A stretch of DNA of 64,000 bases from positions 1 through 64,000 of the forward strand of contig NZ_FQVF01000011.1 of assembly GCF_900129155.1 (NCBI RefSeq). Reading direction: 5' to 3'. How positions within the stretch are numbered: the first letter of the stretch is position 1; each line of letters begins with the position of its first letter. Below, one piece after another: positions 1 to 9,133 of the stretch. A program made the translations under genes and the position numbers. Source of the DNA: Marinomonas polaris DSM 16579 (GTDB lineage: Bacteria > Pseudomonadota > Gammaproteobacteria > Pseudomonadales > Marinomonadaceae). Under the pieces are notes generated by a model. That model did not search any database and was not told the origin of the DNA. It was given only the letters and a program-made list of their open reading frames with translations.

Positions 1-17
1 GACTGCGCTATACTCCG
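1..17 (-). tRNA. tRNA-Pro, partial (cut by window edge)
   Basis: The first 17 bases match exactly the 5' end of the complete tRNA-Pro(TGG) gene at 432-508, read on the minus strand. The rest lies outside the window. It follows the tRNA-Asn gene at 19-94 with a 1-nt spacer, the same spacing as in the second Pro/Asn pair. Confidence 0.85.
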
Positions 18-18
18 A

Positions 19-94
19 TGGCTCCTCGAACTGGACTCGAACCAGTGACCCAATGATTAACAGTCATTTGCTCTACCAACTGAGCTATCGAGGA
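19..94 (-). tRNA. tRNA-Asn (anticodon GTT)
   Basis: A 76-nt cloverleaf on the minus strand with acceptor arm TCCTCGA paired to TCGAGGA, encoded 3' CCA (19-21), a standard T arm (GGTTCGAGTCC) and anticodon loop CTGTTAA. It is identical to the second Asn gene at 510-585. Confidence 0.96.
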
Positions 95-134
95 ATTAAT
101 CAGATTCATACAGAATAAGGTATTTTGAGATAGT

Positions 135-210
135 TGGTGGGTCGTACTGGATTCGAACCAGTGACCAATTGATTAAAAGTCAACTGCTCTACCAACTGAG
201 CTAACGACCC
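135..210 (-). tRNA. tRNA-Lys (anticodon TTT)
   Basis: A 76-nt minus-strand tRNA with acceptor GGGTCGT, encoded CCA at 135-137 and anticodon loop CTTTTAA. It is identical over its full length to the next Lys gene at 239-314, so this is a tandem duplicate. Confidence 0.96.
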
Positions 211-238
211 AAAAATCACAAAAGGAATAAAAAGATGT

Positions 239-314
239 TGGTGGGTCGTACTGGATTCGAACCAGTGACCAATTGATTAAAAGTCAACTGCTCTACCAAC
301 TGAGCTAACGACCC
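239..314 (-). tRNA. tRNA-Lys (anticodon TTT)
   Basis: Second, identical copy of tRNA-Lys(TTT) with encoded CCA at 239-241, separated from the first by a 28-nt AT-rich spacer. Confidence 0.96.
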
Positions 315-327
315 AACTATCAAGTAA

Positions 328-404
328 TGGGGTGGACGATGGGGCTTGAACCCACGACCGCCGGAATCACAATCCGGAGCTCTACCAACTGAGCTACGCC
401 CACC
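328..404 (-). tRNA. tRNA-His (anticodon GTG)
   Basis: A 77-nt minus-strand tRNA with anticodon loop ATTGTGATT and encoded CCA (328-330). The extra 5' G at 404 pairs with the C discriminator, which is the G-1 feature specific to tRNA-His. Confidence 0.96.
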
Positions 405-431
405 ATTACTAATGGTGATGATAAAATATAA

Positions 432-508
432 TGGTCGGAGTAGAGGGATTCGAACCCCCGACATCCTGCTCCCAAAGCAGGCGCGCTACCAGACTGCGCT
501 ATACTCCG
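432..508 (-). tRNA. tRNA-Pro (anticodon TGG)
   Basis: A 77-nt minus-strand tRNA with acceptor CGGAGTA, encoded CCA at 432-434 and anticodon TGG in the loop CTTTGGGAG. It lies one nucleotide downstream of tRNA-Asn (510-585), so the two must be cut apart from a common transcript. Confidence 0.96.
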
Positions 509-509
509 A

Positions 510-585
510 TGGCTCCTCGAACTGGACTCGAACCAGTGACCCAATGATTAACAGTCATTTGCTCTACCAACTGAGCTATCGAGGA
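510..585 (-). tRNA. tRNA-Asn (anticodon GTT)
   Basis: Full-length copy of the tRNA-Asn at 19-94, identical in sequence, with encoded CCA at 510-512. The identity with the first copy continues into the adjoining tRNA-Pro, so the Pro-Asn pair is duplicated as a unit with a 491-bp period. Confidence 0.96.
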
Positions 586-626
586 ACTAATATTTTATCT
601 TGCTTACAACAACCATCTTCAGAAGA

Positions 627-717
627 TGGCGGAGGAGGAGAGATTCGAACTCTCGGTAGGCTATTAACCTACGCCAGTTTTCAAGACTGGTGCATTAAAC
701 CGCTCTGCCACCCCTCC
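627..717 (-). tRNA. tRNA-Ser (anticodon TGA)
   Basis: A 91-nt class II tRNA on the minus strand with a long variable arm, acceptor GGAGGGG, encoded CCA (627-629) and anticodon TGA in the loop TCTTGAAAA. It is the first gene of the array behind the promoter at 734-761. Confidence 0.95.
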
Positions 718-733
718 GTTGCGAGCGAGGTGT

Positions 734-761
734 ATAATACTGATTTGAAATTTCAGTGCAA
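734..761 (-). promoter_or_regulatory. Promoter of the tRNA array
   Basis: Minus-strand sigma70-like promoter: -35 TTGCAC (756-761), 16-nt spacer, -10 TATTAT (734-739). It is followed by a GC-rich discriminator up to the tRNA-Ser 5' end at 717, as usual for growth-rate-controlled stable RNA promoters. Confidence 0.7.
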
Positions 762-779
762 CCTCTTTTTTAAAAAAGT

Positions 780-1844
780 TTAACTTTTTTCACTCACATA
801 GCCCTGATCAGGGGAAGAACGGATCCAAACATTAGAATACCAGTAATAATGTTTGCCCGAATTGTCTGGCATAGTGCAGTTAATACGGCCACGGCCAACA
901 CTGAATGGTTTCTCTGCAGTCGCCGTCACTTCTGTATCAGACACCCAATCCAGCTTAGCTTTGCCTTGGCCTGCAACGTAACAGGTTAAGTCTTTCAAAC
1001 GGTACTTACCTTCTTTAAAGGTCAAACTAATAGAAACAGGCTGATCTGTTGCATAGTCACCGCCAGTCTTTTCGGACAACAAAGGCATTGGCTTAGCATT
1101 TAGCTTCGTCTTTAACGTAGATAACTTGGCATAAGCTCCTGAAGCGGGGAAACGAGGCAAATTTTCGAAGTCCGAATCCGCACTCACTACACCAGACTGC
1201 TGCCCAAATGCCATTATGCCCCGCTCTTTCATCATGGTTCGAATTTGGCTATTAGATTCGCCATAAGGATAAGCCAACATTTTTGGTGAATGCCCAAGGT
1301 TTTTCTCTAGTAAACCTTCAACCGTATCTACTTCGTTTGTCATACGAGACAACCAAGCCTCATCAGACTCACCCTTTTCTTTACGCAACATATAAGGATG
1401 ACTAATGGTGTGATTAGCAAACACGCCACCAGACTGTTCCATTTCTTTCATTTGCTCCCAAGTTAAGAAGCTACGACTTTTACGTTCAACAGGTTCTGTA
1501 TTAATAAACACTGTAAAAGGAAAGTTTCTTTCTTTAAGGATTGGAAAGCCTGCTTGGTAAATACTGCGGTAAGCATCATCAAACGAAATCGCGACCGCTT
1601 TTTCAGGTAATGGTTTATTGGCTTTTAAATCATCCAACGCAGAACGCAAATCCACAACCTGAAAGCCTGCGCTCTTTAGGTAATCCATTTGCTCGGTAAA
1701 CTGTTCAGGGGTAACAGAAGTCGATTTAGGTGAACTAGCACTTACATGATGGTATTGCAGAACGGGTAGATAATCCTGAGCTTGAGCCGCAATACTGGCG
1801 CTCAACGCCCCCAGTAAAATGCTGTAATGAACCTTTGACAACAT
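780..1844 (-). CDS. Exported polysaccharide deacetylase (NodB-type)
   Basis: Predicted 354-residue exported carbohydrate esterase 4 protein that removes acetyl groups from a polysaccharide, acting in the periplasm or at the outer membrane. The start MLSKVHYS is chosen because AGAGGA sits 8 nt upstream; a longer frame reaches 1877 without such a site. Residues 1-22 form a Sec signal peptide ending AQAQ. The NodB motifs are visible: SFDDAYRS (metal-binding Asp pair), NHTISHPY (the H-x4-H metal ligands) and AYPYGE. The layout, with an early LQYHHV segment, resembles the deacetylase domain of PgaB, but no C-terminal hydrolase domain or biofilm operon is present, so the substrate is unknown. It is divergent from kbl. 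Confidence 0.85.
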   Translation of the reverse strand: MLSKVHYSILLGALSASIAAQAQDYLPVLQYHHVSASSPKSTSVTPEQFTEQMDYLKSAGFQVVDLRSALDDLKANKPLPEKAVAISFDDAYRSIYQAGFPILKERNFPFTVFINTEPVERKSRSFLTWEQMKEMEQSGGVFANHTISHPYMLRKEKGESDEAWLSRMTNEVDTVEGLLEKNLGHSPKMLAYPYGESNSQIRTMMKERGIMAFGQQSGVVSADSDFENLPRFPASGAYAKLSTLKTKLNAKPMPLLSEKTGGDYATDQPVSISLTFKEGKYRLKDLTCYVAGQGKAKLDWVSDTEVTATAEKPFSVGRGRINCTMPDNSGKHYYWYSNVWIRSSPDQGYVSEKS

Positions 1845-2043
1845 GTCATTTCCTCTTTGCTTAATATTTACCCACATTCTACGGACGAACGGACAGCAAG
1901 ACCAGCCTGATCAAAAAGCAAAACTGTTATGCCCGTTTTACTATGTCACTGCATCTACTCATATTGAAGCCGCCCTCCTACACTCAAGTGACATCAAGGA
2001 GTTCGCAGCAAAAGGAATACCTATCTCCACAAGAGGAAGAGTC

Positions 2044-3264
2044 ATGAGTAAATCCGTTTTTTACCAAAATCTTGAGAATCAACTCCAAACACTTAAACAA
2101 AAAGGTCTCTATAAAGTAGAGCGCCCGCTTATCACGCCACAAGCCAGCCAAATTACCACCGCTGATAAAACGCCCTTAATCAATCTTTGCGCGAACAACT
2201 ACCTTGGACTAGCAAATGATAGCCAAGTCACAAAAGCCGCTCATCAAGCACTAGACGAATACGGTTACGGCATGGCTTCCGTACGTTTTATTTGCGGCAC
2301 ACAAAGCATTCATACTCAACTAGAAAAAAGCCTTAGTGACTTCCTGCAAATGGAAGACACTATTTTGTATTCTTCTTGCTTTGATGCTAACGGCGGCTTA
2401 TTTGAAACCCTATTAAACGAAGAAGATGCTGTCATCAGCGACGCACTCAATCACGCCAGTATCATTGACGGCATTCGTTTGTGTAAGGCAAAGCGCTATC
2501 GCTACGCCAACAATGACATGCGAGAGCTAGAAGCTAATCTAAAACAAGCAGATGAAGACGGTGCGAAAACCAAGCTTATTGTGACCGATGGTGTCTTCTC
2601 CATGGACGGCATCATTGCTGACCTTAAATCTATCTGCGACCTTGCTGACAAGTACGACGCTTTAGTCATGGTAGATGATTCCCATGCGGTAGGCTTTTTA
2701 GGCGAAAACGGCCGCGGCAGTCACGAATATTGTGATGTACTGGGTCGCATCGACATTATCACTGGCACATTGGGTAAAGCCCTTGGTGGAGCGTCTGGCG
2801 GCTACACCAGCGCCTCTAAAAGCATTGTCGATTGGTTGCGTCAGCGCTCTCGACCTTATTTGTTTTCTAACTCATTGGCACCAGTCATTACCGCCACCAG
2901 CTTGCAAATTATCGAGTCCCTCAAACATGGCGATTCAGCCCGCAAGCAATTAAAAGCCAACAGCCAATACTTCCGTACCCAAATGAATGCTTTAGGTTTT
3001 AACCTAGTACCTGGTGATCACCCAATCATTCCTGTTATTTTAGGTGACGCAAAACTCGCACAAGAGATGGCAAATGCGTTATATAAAGAAGGGATATTTG
3101 TGACAGGATTTGCCTATCCAGTCGTACCAATGGGGAAAGCCAGAATTCGCACACAGATGTCAGCGTCACTAACAACGGAACAGCTTAATCTCGCCATAGC
3201 CGCCTTTACCAAAGTGGGCCGCGAGATGGGTGTCATTGAAGGAAGGATGGAAGGAAATAAATAA
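2044..3264 (+). CDS. kbl: 2-amino-3-ketobutyrate CoA ligase (glycine C-acetyltransferase)
   Basis: PLP-dependent enzyme that splits 2-amino-3-ketobutyrate with CoA into glycine and acetyl-CoA, the second step of threonine breakdown. The 406-residue length fits the family (about 398). The PLP lysine is K245 in [10 protein letters not shown], and the alpha-oxoamine synthase signatures [11 protein letters not shown] and LCANNYLGL are intact. The start at 2044 is behind AAGAGGA; the frame extends 67 codons further upstream, but that stretch has no family similarity. The stop overlaps the tdh start (TAATG), so the two are translationally coupled. About 200 bp separate it from the divergent deacetylase. 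Confidence 0.97.
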   Translation: MSKSVFYQNLENQLQTLKQKGLYKVERPLITPQASQITTADKTPLINLCANNYLGLANDSQVTKAAHQALDEYGYGMASVRFICGTQSIHTQLEKSLSDFLQMEDTILYSSCFDANGGLFETLLNEEDAVISDALNHASIIDGIRLCKAKRYRYANNDMRELEANLKQADEDGAKTKLIVTDGVFSMDGIIADLKSICDLADKYDALVMVDDSHAVGFLGENGRGSHEYCDVLGRIDIITGTLGKALGGASGGYTSASKSIVDWLRQRSRPYLFSNSLAPVITATSLQIIESLKHGDSARKQLKANSQYFRTQMNALGFNLVPGDHPIIPVILGDAKLAQEMANALYKEGIFVTGFAYPVVPMGKARIRTQMSASLTTEQLNLAIAAFTKVGREMGVIEGRMEGNK

Positions 3265-4289
3265 TGAAAACGCTTGCGAAACTTCACGCCGAAAAAGGCA
3301 TTTGGATGACAGATGTTCCACATCCAGATTGTGGTCACAATGATGTCGTTATCAAAATAAGTAAAACCGCGATATGCGGGACAGACATGCATATTTATCA
3401 GTGGGACGATTGGGCACAAAACACCATTCCAGTGCCGATGACAGTTGGTCATGAGTTTGTTGGAGTGATCACAGAAATCGGCCCAGAAGTCTCTGGTTTC
3501 AAAATTGGTGATCGCGTTTCTGGTGAAGGCCACATTACTTGCGGCCATTGCCGTAACTGTCGTGCGGGTCGTCGTCATCTATGCCGAAAAACCCTCGGTG
3601 TTGGCGTAAACCGCACCGGCGCGTTTGCCGAGTATTTAGTGATTCCTGCTAGCAACGCGTTCAAAATCCCCGACAATATTAGTGACGATATGGCCGCGAT
3701 ATTCGATCCGTTTGGTAACGCGACTCATACCGCCCTATCGTTTGATTTGATCGGTGAAGACGTTTTGATCACAGGAGCAGGACCAATTGGCGCAATGGCA
3801 GCAGCTATTGCTAAACACGTAGGCGCTCGTAATGTAGTGATTACTGATGTGAATGACTTCCGTCTAGATTTAGCGAAAAAGATGGGCGCAACCCGCACAG
3901 TCAACGTCAGCCGTGAGTCATTAAAAGACGTCATGAGCGAGATTGGCATGAACGAAGGCTTCGACGTAGGTTTAGAAATGTCTGGCAATGACATGGCCTT
4001 CCGTTCGATGCTGGAATGCATGAATCATGGCGGGAAAATTGCCATGTTAGGTATTCCGAGTAAAGACACGCTCATCGATTGGAACCAAGTTATCTTTAAA
4101 GGTCTTATCATCAAAGGCATTTATGGCCGAGAAATGTATGAAACTTGGTACAAGATGGTTGCTATGTTGCAGTCTGGCTTAGACATTAGCCCAATCATTA
4201 CCCATCGTTTTAAAGTCGATGAATTTCAGCAAGGCTTCGACACCATGGGCTCAGGTCTATCAGGAAAAGTCATTTTGGATTGGAATTAA
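3264..4289 (+). CDS. tdh: L-threonine 3-dehydrogenase
   Basis: NAD-dependent zinc alcohol dehydrogenase family enzyme that oxidises L-threonine to 2-amino-3-ketobutyrate, the substrate of Kbl next door. It has 341 residues, the same as E. coli Tdh. Visible features are the catalytic zinc region with C38 ([10 protein letters not shown]) and GHEF, the structural zinc cysteine cluster [15 protein letters not shown], and the Rossmann motif [10 protein letters not shown]. The start codon overlaps the kbl stop by one base. Together the pair converts threonine to glycine plus acetyl-CoA. Identification is very secure. Confidence 0.98.
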   Translation: MKTLAKLHAEKGIWMTDVPHPDCGHNDVVIKISKTAICGTDMHIYQWDDWAQNTIPVPMTVGHEFVGVITEIGPEVSGFKIGDRVSGEGHITCGHCRNCRAGRRHLCRKTLGVGVNRTGAFAEYLVIPASNAFKIPDNISDDMAAIFDPFGNATHTALSFDLIGEDVLITGAGPIGAMAAAIAKHVGARNVVITDVNDFRLDLAKKMGATRTVNVSRESLKDVMSEIGMNEGFDVGLEMSGNDMAFRSMLECMNHGGKIAMLGIPSKDTLIDWNQVIFKGLIIKGIYGREMYETWYKMVAMLQSGLDISPIITHRFKVDEFQQGFDTMGSGLSGKVILDWN

Positions 4290-4303
4290 ATCCTCTTAGG
4301 TTA

Positions 4304-4349
4304 TTGCGTCTAGAAGATGATCGCGTTAGCGTAATTCCTTTAGACGCAA
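4304..4349. repeat. Inverted repeat between tdh and nudC
   Basis: A perfect 9-bp inverted repeat (TTGCGTCTA at 4304-4312, TAGACGCAA at 4341-4349) enclosing a small CGC-gtta-GCG hairpin. It has no T-run, so it may be a weak terminator or a processing site between the threonine operon and nudC. Confidence 0.45.
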
Positions 4350-4362
4350 ACCGAGCAATCAC

Positions 4363-5181
4363 ATGTTAGAAATAGGCATTCAAACACACCCGCTTCCCCA
4401 TCAAGATGCGCTCTACATCTTGTTACATAGAAACCAAGTATTAATAGAATCCGAAAATCAATTTCTTACGCCTTTTACGCACTTCCAGCCTAACTCTAAA
4501 ATGAGTGCTGTGTATTGTGGCCAATGGCATGGCCAAGATATCTTCGTGTGTCGTTTTGAATCTATTCCCAAAGGCTTTACTGAAATTGGTCTAAGAGAGT
4601 TACTCTTCCTACAAGATCAACACAATTACATTTTGTTAAGTCGAGCACACCAGCTATCTACATGGGATCGTGACCATCAATTTTGTGGCCGCTGCGGCAC
4701 CGCCATGAGAGAAAAGCACGCCACCGAACACACAAAGATCTGTCCGTCGTGCAATCTGCGTCACTACCCTCGAATCTCCCCCTGCATCATTGTATCGATC
4801 CGTAAGGACGATCAAGTACTGCTTGCTCGAGGCCCACAGGCGCCCAAAGACAGATTTAGTAATATCGCTGGTTTTGTCGAAGCTGGCGAGACATTGGAAC
4901 AAGCGGTAGCAAGAGAAATTAGAGAAGAAGTTGGCATAGAAGTCACCAACATTCGCTACGTAAGTAGCCAGCCATGGTCTTTTCCACATCAATTAATGAC
5001 AGGTTTTTTTGCTGATTATGCCAGTGGTGAAATTACGCCAGCACCTGGCGAAATAGAAGAAGCTAACTGGTATCAAATCGATAATTTACCGAATATACCA
5101 AACAACGCAACCATCTCAGGACAATTGATTAACTTGCATGTAGACCATATAAAAAAAACAAGAGAAGTAAAAACGCTATAG
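4363..5181 (+). CDS. nudC: NAD(H) pyrophosphatase NudC (Nudix; NAD-decapping)
   Basis: Nudix hydrolase that cleaves NADH to NMNH and AMP and, in E. coli, removes NAD caps from RNA. The 272-residue protein has the family layout: an N-terminal domain, a four-cysteine zinc ribbon (CGRCG and, 16 residues on, CPSC), then the Nudix box beginning GFVEAGETLEQ with REIREEVGI, followed by the NudC-specific SQPWSFPHQ motif. It lies 73 bp after tdh on the same strand. No unusual features. Confidence 0.95.
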   Translation: MLEIGIQTHPLPHQDALYILLHRNQVLIESENQFLTPFTHFQPNSKMSAVYCGQWHGQDIFVCRFESIPKGFTEIGLRELLFLQDQHNYILLSRAHQLSTWDRDHQFCGRCGTAMREKHATEHTKICPSCNLRHYPRISPCIIVSIRKDDQVLLARGPQAPKDRFSNIAGFVEAGETLEQAVAREIREEVGIEVTNIRYVSSQPWSFPHQLMTGFFADYASGEITPAPGEIEEANWYQIDNLPNIPNNATISGQLINLHVDHIKKTREVKTL

Positions 5182-5195
5182 TAACGACTCTCTTA

Positions 5196-5234
5196 CTTTC
5201 AAACACGCCAGCAATCAAATGGCGTGTTTGAAAG
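5196..5234. terminator. Perfect 15-bp inverted repeat after nudC
   Basis: CTTTCAAACACGCCA (5196-5210), a 9-nt loop, and its exact complement (5220-5234). It sits 14 bases after the nudC stop and is stable enough to end transcription or protect the 3' end, but no T-tract follows, so an intrinsic terminator is not certain. Confidence 0.55.
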
Positions 5235-5348
5235 CAGCCATATTCACCAAATCCCCCTTTATCCCTAGAAATCTTTAGGTAAATACCTATACTAGCCCCC
5301 CATCAAGCTCAACCATTCACTTCCCATTAAAATAACACTGAGAACCTC

Positions 5349-6260
5349 GTGGAAGATTTACTGCATTCAATAGAACAAAAAGTAAAACCATTAATCGGTT
5401 TAGGTAAAGTCGCAGACTACATACCCGCGTTGGCCAATGTCGATCCTAATCAATTTGGTATTGCCATCTACAGCAACAACGGCGAGCTTTATCATGCAGG
5501 CCAAGCCTATACAGACTTCTCTATCCAGAGTATTTCTAAAGTCTTTAGTTTAACCCTTGCCATCAAACACTATGGCGAAGATATGTGGAAACGCGTTGGA
5601 CGAGAGCCTTCAGGCAATCCGTTTAATTCATTAGTGCAGCTAGAATACGAAGCCGGTGTACCCCGTAATCCCTTTATCAATGCTGGCGCTCTAGTAATCA
5701 GCGACATGAATCAGTCCCGTTTTGCCTCACCGCATTACGCCATGCGAGAGTTCATTCGTCGCTTAGCCGATAACCCGCTATTGAACTCAGACAAAATCGT
5801 TGCCAGCTCAGAATACGAGTTTCGTGCGCGCAATGCTTCCATGGCGTATTTGATGAAAGCCTTTGGCAATTTTGAAAACGACGTAGAAGATGTGTTGCAT
5901 AGTTACTTCGATAACTGTGCCATGCGCATGAACTGTGTGGATTTAGCTAAGGCCTTTAGTTTCCTTGCCAACAAGGGCTACTCACAGCTTAGTGGTGAAC
6001 AAGTACTTAGTGCGCGAGAAACTACTCAGGTAAACGGTCTACTCGCCACCAGCGGCCTATACGACGAAGCAGGTAACTTTGCTTATCGAGTAGGACTGCC
6101 AGGAAAAAGTGGTGTTGGTGGCGGTATTCTTGCCATCGTCCCTAATCGTTTTTCAGTGTGTGTTTGGTCACCCGAACTGAACAAATCGGGCAATTCACTA
6201 GCGGGCATGGCAGCGCTTGAAGCACTATCGGAAAGCATCGGCTGGTCAGTGTTTGGTTAA
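5349..6260 (+). CDS. glsA: Glutaminase (GlsA/GlsB family)
   Basis: Hydrolyses L-glutamine to glutamate and ammonia in the cytoplasm. The 303-residue protein has the beta-lactamase-like serine fold: the nucleophile and general base are in QSISK (S61, K64), with the conserved [15 protein letters not shown] and PGKSGVGGG segments near the middle and end. The start is a GTG at 5349 with only a weak TGAGAA upstream; MEDLL aligns with the usual N-terminus. It is probably its own transcription unit, closed by the strong terminator at 6298-6326. Confidence 0.95.
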   Translation: MEDLLHSIEQKVKPLIGLGKVADYIPALANVDPNQFGIAIYSNNGELYHAGQAYTDFSIQSISKVFSLTLAIKHYGEDMWKRVGREPSGNPFNSLVQLEYEAGVPRNPFINAGALVISDMNQSRFASPHYAMREFIRRLADNPLLNSDKIVASSEYEFRARNASMAYLMKAFGNFENDVEDVLHSYFDNCAMRMNCVDLAKAFSFLANKGYSQLSGEQVLSARETTQVNGLLATSGLYDEAGNFAYRVGLPGKSGVGGGILAIVPNRFSVCVWSPELNKSGNSLAGMAALEALSESIGWSVFG

Positions 6261-6297
6261 GCTCAAAACCAGAGCAAGAACGCTCACAGCTAAAACA

Positions 6298-6326
6298 GAA
6301 AAGGGCTTCACGAGAAGCCCTTTTTT
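6298..6326. terminator. Rho-independent terminator, glsA / ppnN
   Basis: GGGCTTC (6303-6309), loop ACGA, GAAGCCC (6314-6320), then six T on the plus strand, preceded by AAAA that gives T4 on the minus strand. It can serve both convergent genes. Confidence 0.9.
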
Positions 6327-6372
6327 ACATTAGAAGTCTACAGATGGCGTCACGAGCACAGTAGCCATCCTA

Positions 6373-7746
6373 TTAGTCTGTGATGACTTTATAACACGGC
6401 ACATACGCACTGCCCGGCAACTTCATACGTTGCTGACGAACAAAAGCTTGTAACAAGGCATCCAGTTTCGCTAACAAAGCTTTATCTCCATGAATCTCGA
6501 ATGGCCCAAACTCTTTGATATACGCCACGCCTTGCGCTTTCACATTACCGGCAACAATAGATGAAAACGCTCGACGTAAATCCGCGGCAAGCAAATGCGT
6601 TTCTTGATTAAAATGTAGATTCAGCTCACGAACTTTTTCATGGGTTGGTTCAAACGGATACTGAAACTCTTCTGGAATATGCAGTTTCCAATTGTAGTAA
6701 AACGCATCTTGATGGGCTTTACGGTATTGGCGAACTTCTTCCATACCTTGCTTCATGGCGCGAGCCACTTCCACTTCATCTTCAATAATAATGCGGTATT
6801 TGTTCTGCGCTTCCGCACCTAGTACATCACCAATGAAGGCATGAATTTGCTCAAAATAATCCGCACTTTCTTTTGGTCCAGTAAACACCAAAGGAAATGG
6901 TACATCGGCATTTTTCGGATGTAACAAGATACCCAAAATATACAAAATTTCCTCTGCGGTCCCGGCCCCACCAGGGAAGACCACAATGCCATGCCCAGCA
7001 CGTACAAAGGCTTCAAGACGCTTCTCTATGTCTGGCATAATCACTAGCTGATTCACGATTGGATTCGGTGATTCAGCGGCTATAATGCCCGGCTCCGTTA
7101 AACCTAGGTAAATACCATTTTTGATACGTTGTTTTGCGTGAGCAATGGCAGCGCCTTTCATCGGCCCTTTCATTGCCCCTGGTCCACAACCGGTACAAAT
7201 ATTCAGTTCACGTAAACCTAATTCATGGCCGACACGCTTGGTGTAATCGTACTCGTGACGCGCAATAGAATGGCCGCCCCAACACACAATCATATCTGGA
7301 TTTTGAATACGTCGAAAAACATTAGCGTTACGTAATAATTCAAACACCACATTGGTTAATTTATCTGAACTCGCGTTTTCTAAACCGCGAGCAAGAATGT
7401 ATTCGTGCTGAGTAAAAATAATATCTCGCAATACGCTAAACAACATTTCGCGTACGCTGCTAATCATCTTGCCGTCGACAAAAGCACTGCCCGGTGCATT
7501 TTTCAGCTGCAGTTTCACGCCTCGTTCTTGTTGTACGATGCGGATTTCAAAATCTTTAAACTCTTCCATGGCTGCTTGCGGATCATCAGAATCACTACCG
7601 CAGTTCAAAATAGCCAAAGCACAACGATGAAATAGTTCATGAAGTGGACCTGTTTCTTCTGACAAACGAGAAATCTCATCTTGAGACAACATTTCTAACG
7701 AACCTTTCGGTGCGACTAACGCATCAACGCGATCTTCATACTGCAT
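6373..7746 (-). CDS. ppnN: Nucleotide 5'-monophosphate nucleosidase PpnN
   Basis: LOG-family nucleosidase that hydrolyses purine and pyrimidine nucleoside monophosphates to base and ribose 5-phosphate; the E. coli enzyme (YgdH) is stimulated by (p)ppGpp. The 457-residue length matches E. coli (454). The start MQYEDR is chosen because AAGGAGG lies 6 nt upstream; the frame runs 15 codons further without a better site. Family hallmarks are ERGVKLQLKNAP and FVDG near the N-terminus and the LOG motif FPGGAGTAEEI. It is monocistronic, convergent with glsA. Confidence 0.95.
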   Translation of the reverse strand: MQYEDRVDALVAPKGSLEMLSQDEISRLSEETGPLHELFHRCALAILNCGSDSDDPQAAMEEFKDFEIRIVQQERGVKLQLKNAPGSAFVDGKMISSVREMLFSVLRDIIFTQHEYILARGLENASSDKLTNVVFELLRNANVFRRIQNPDMIVCWGGHSIARHEYDYTKRVGHELGLRELNICTGCGPGAMKGPMKGAAIAHAKQRIKNGIYLGLTEPGIIAAESPNPIVNQLVIMPDIEKRLEAFVRAGHGIVVFPGGAGTAEEILYILGILLHPKNADVPFPLVFTGPKESADYFEQIHAFIGDVLGAEAQNKYRIIIEDEVEVARAMKQGMEEVRQYRKAHQDAFYYNWKLHIPEEFQYPFEPTHEKVRELNLHFNQETHLLAADLRRAFSSIVAGNVKAQGVAYIKEFGPFEIHGDKALLAKLDALLQAFVRQQRMKLPGSAYVPCYKVITD

Positions 7747-7913
7747 GATCGCCCTCCTTATTGTCATTTTATTAATGTCTTTTAAATTCATTGCTTTTAA
7801 ATATAGTGGTCGCGCATTCTGGTTTTATCAAGCTTTTACGAAAAACTTAGCAAAAATAGTCAGAATGAAATCAACCATTTAACCCGTCTATTTGGTCAAT
7901 AAAGCTTGCCATA

Positions 7914-9053
7914 CTACTTATTCATCAGACTTATTCGTAATGCTTGATAGTAATGAGATTTCATTTCAATTAAACGACTGTATGTACGACGAAACTCAAA
8001 CAACAACGAACCGTTTAAATACAAGTTATCCAAAGGTACGTCAGCGTTCAGTAACAAAACCACCTGATGGTCATAGCACTCATCCACCAAACTAATAAAA
8101 CGACGCACAGCATCATCATTAACACCTAATGAAACCGCGCGTTCACCAGTTTGCCCTGAGCCAATAGCGCCGTCTTCTGTGCCTCGCGCTTTGATGTGTT
8201 CATAAGGTTCGCTGCTTAGTTCTGGAATACCTGTCAGCATTATCAACGGATAAGTTTGCGCTAGCTCAATGTAATCCAGAGACGATCGAGGGCCATCACA
8301 CAAAGCATAAAAGTCAAACCAAGCAATGTTATCCGCCGATTCAATCACCGCAATAGCTCGACGACAGATTTGCAGCGGCTGTCGGTTGATTTTTCCCTTT
8401 GCCAGCTGCTTAAACAAGAGCGACATATCTTGCTCGTGTTTGACAAAATAAATCGGCGTAAATCCTGTATGACGTAATCGATGATCCTCTTCACCGCCAA
8501 GATGAATGCTATTTAAATGCGCTTGTAACAAGGCAATAGCTGGCGCGAAGCGTTCTTTTTGCAACTGGTTTTGAAACAAGTTTTCCACCGCAATATTCGA
8601 TGTTGCCACCAGCATCACACCTTCTTCAAACAAGGCTTCAACCAACCCCCGCAGTAACATAGCATCACCAATGTCAGAGACAAAAAACTCGTCAAAACAT
8701 AGCACTTGGCATTCTGACGCCAAGCGTTTGGCAATGCCTTTTAAAGGATTTTTCTGACCGCAGGCAAGATTCAACTCTCGGTGTAAACGCGCCATAAAAT
8801 GATGAAAATGCAGCCTTAACGCCATTCCATCAGGCAAACAGTCATAAAACAAATCCATCAGAAACGTCTTGCCACGACCCACATCGCCCCAAAGATAAAC
8901 GCCTTTGATTGGCTCTAACACGTCGCTATTTGATAGGTTCGACAGTAACGATTGATAAACACGTTCTAACTCATTTAGCGCAGGCTGCTGACGCTCATCA
9001 AACGTCACTTCGTTCTGCTCTAGACGAGTTTGATAGACTTGCAAAGGAGTCAT
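7914..9053 (-). CDS. zapE: Cell division protein ZapE (AFG1-like ATPase)
   Basis: P-loop AAA-type ATPase, 379 residues. In E. coli ZapE destabilises FtsZ rings late in division and under low oxygen. The Walker A motif is WGDVGRGKTFLMD (about residues 55-67), the Walker B motif is VLCFDEFFVSD, and the arginine-rich C-terminal region ends with the family-typical EFRRTYSRLIEM. The frame begins with ATG at 9053 after a short AT-rich leader. It is a single gene between ppnN and the LysR regulator, all on the minus strand. Confidence 0.94.
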   Translation of the reverse strand: MTPLQVYQTRLEQNEVTFDERQQPALNELERVYQSLLSNLSNSDVLEPIKGVYLWGDVGRGKTFLMDLFYDCLPDGMALRLHFHHFMARLHRELNLACGQKNPLKGIAKRLASECQVLCFDEFFVSDIGDAMLLRGLVEALFEEGVMLVATSNIAVENLFQNQLQKERFAPAIALLQAHLNSIHLGGEEDHRLRHTGFTPIYFVKHEQDMSLLFKQLAKGKINRQPLQICRRAIAVIESADNIAWFDFYALCDGPRSSLDYIELAQTYPLIMLTGIPELSSEPYEHIKARGTEDGAIGSGQTGERAVSLGVNDDAVRRFISLVDECYDHQVVLLLNADVPLDNLYLNGSLLFEFRRTYSRLIEMKSHYYQALRISLMNK

Positions 9054-9133
9054 GTACTATTTCCTTGTTTAGTATTGCCTTCTTACTATTGCCTTTTTAA
9101 TTATGGGGCTTTCAGACTGCGCCTTCAAAACAC

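Noticed and set aside
216-544. Minus-strand open frames through tRNA genes
   Set aside because: They translate tRNA sequence (SSVGRAPDC, AQLVEQ patterns), a well-known annotation artefact.
346-783. 145-codon plus-strand open frame over the tRNA array
   Set aside because: It runs antisense through four tRNA genes and owes its length to their lack of stops; no RBS.
1929-1967. 12-codon ORF upstream of kbl as a leader peptide
   Set aside because: No RBS, no complementary arms downstream and no enrichment in threonine or glycine codons.
1878-2043. Possible glycine riboswitch upstream of kbl
   Set aside because: A GGAG...CTCC pair is present, but the conserved glycine-aptamer core was not found.
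3114-3578. 154-codon minus-strand frame across the kbl-tdh junction
   Set aside because: Shadow of two certain genes on the other strand; no RBS or family match.
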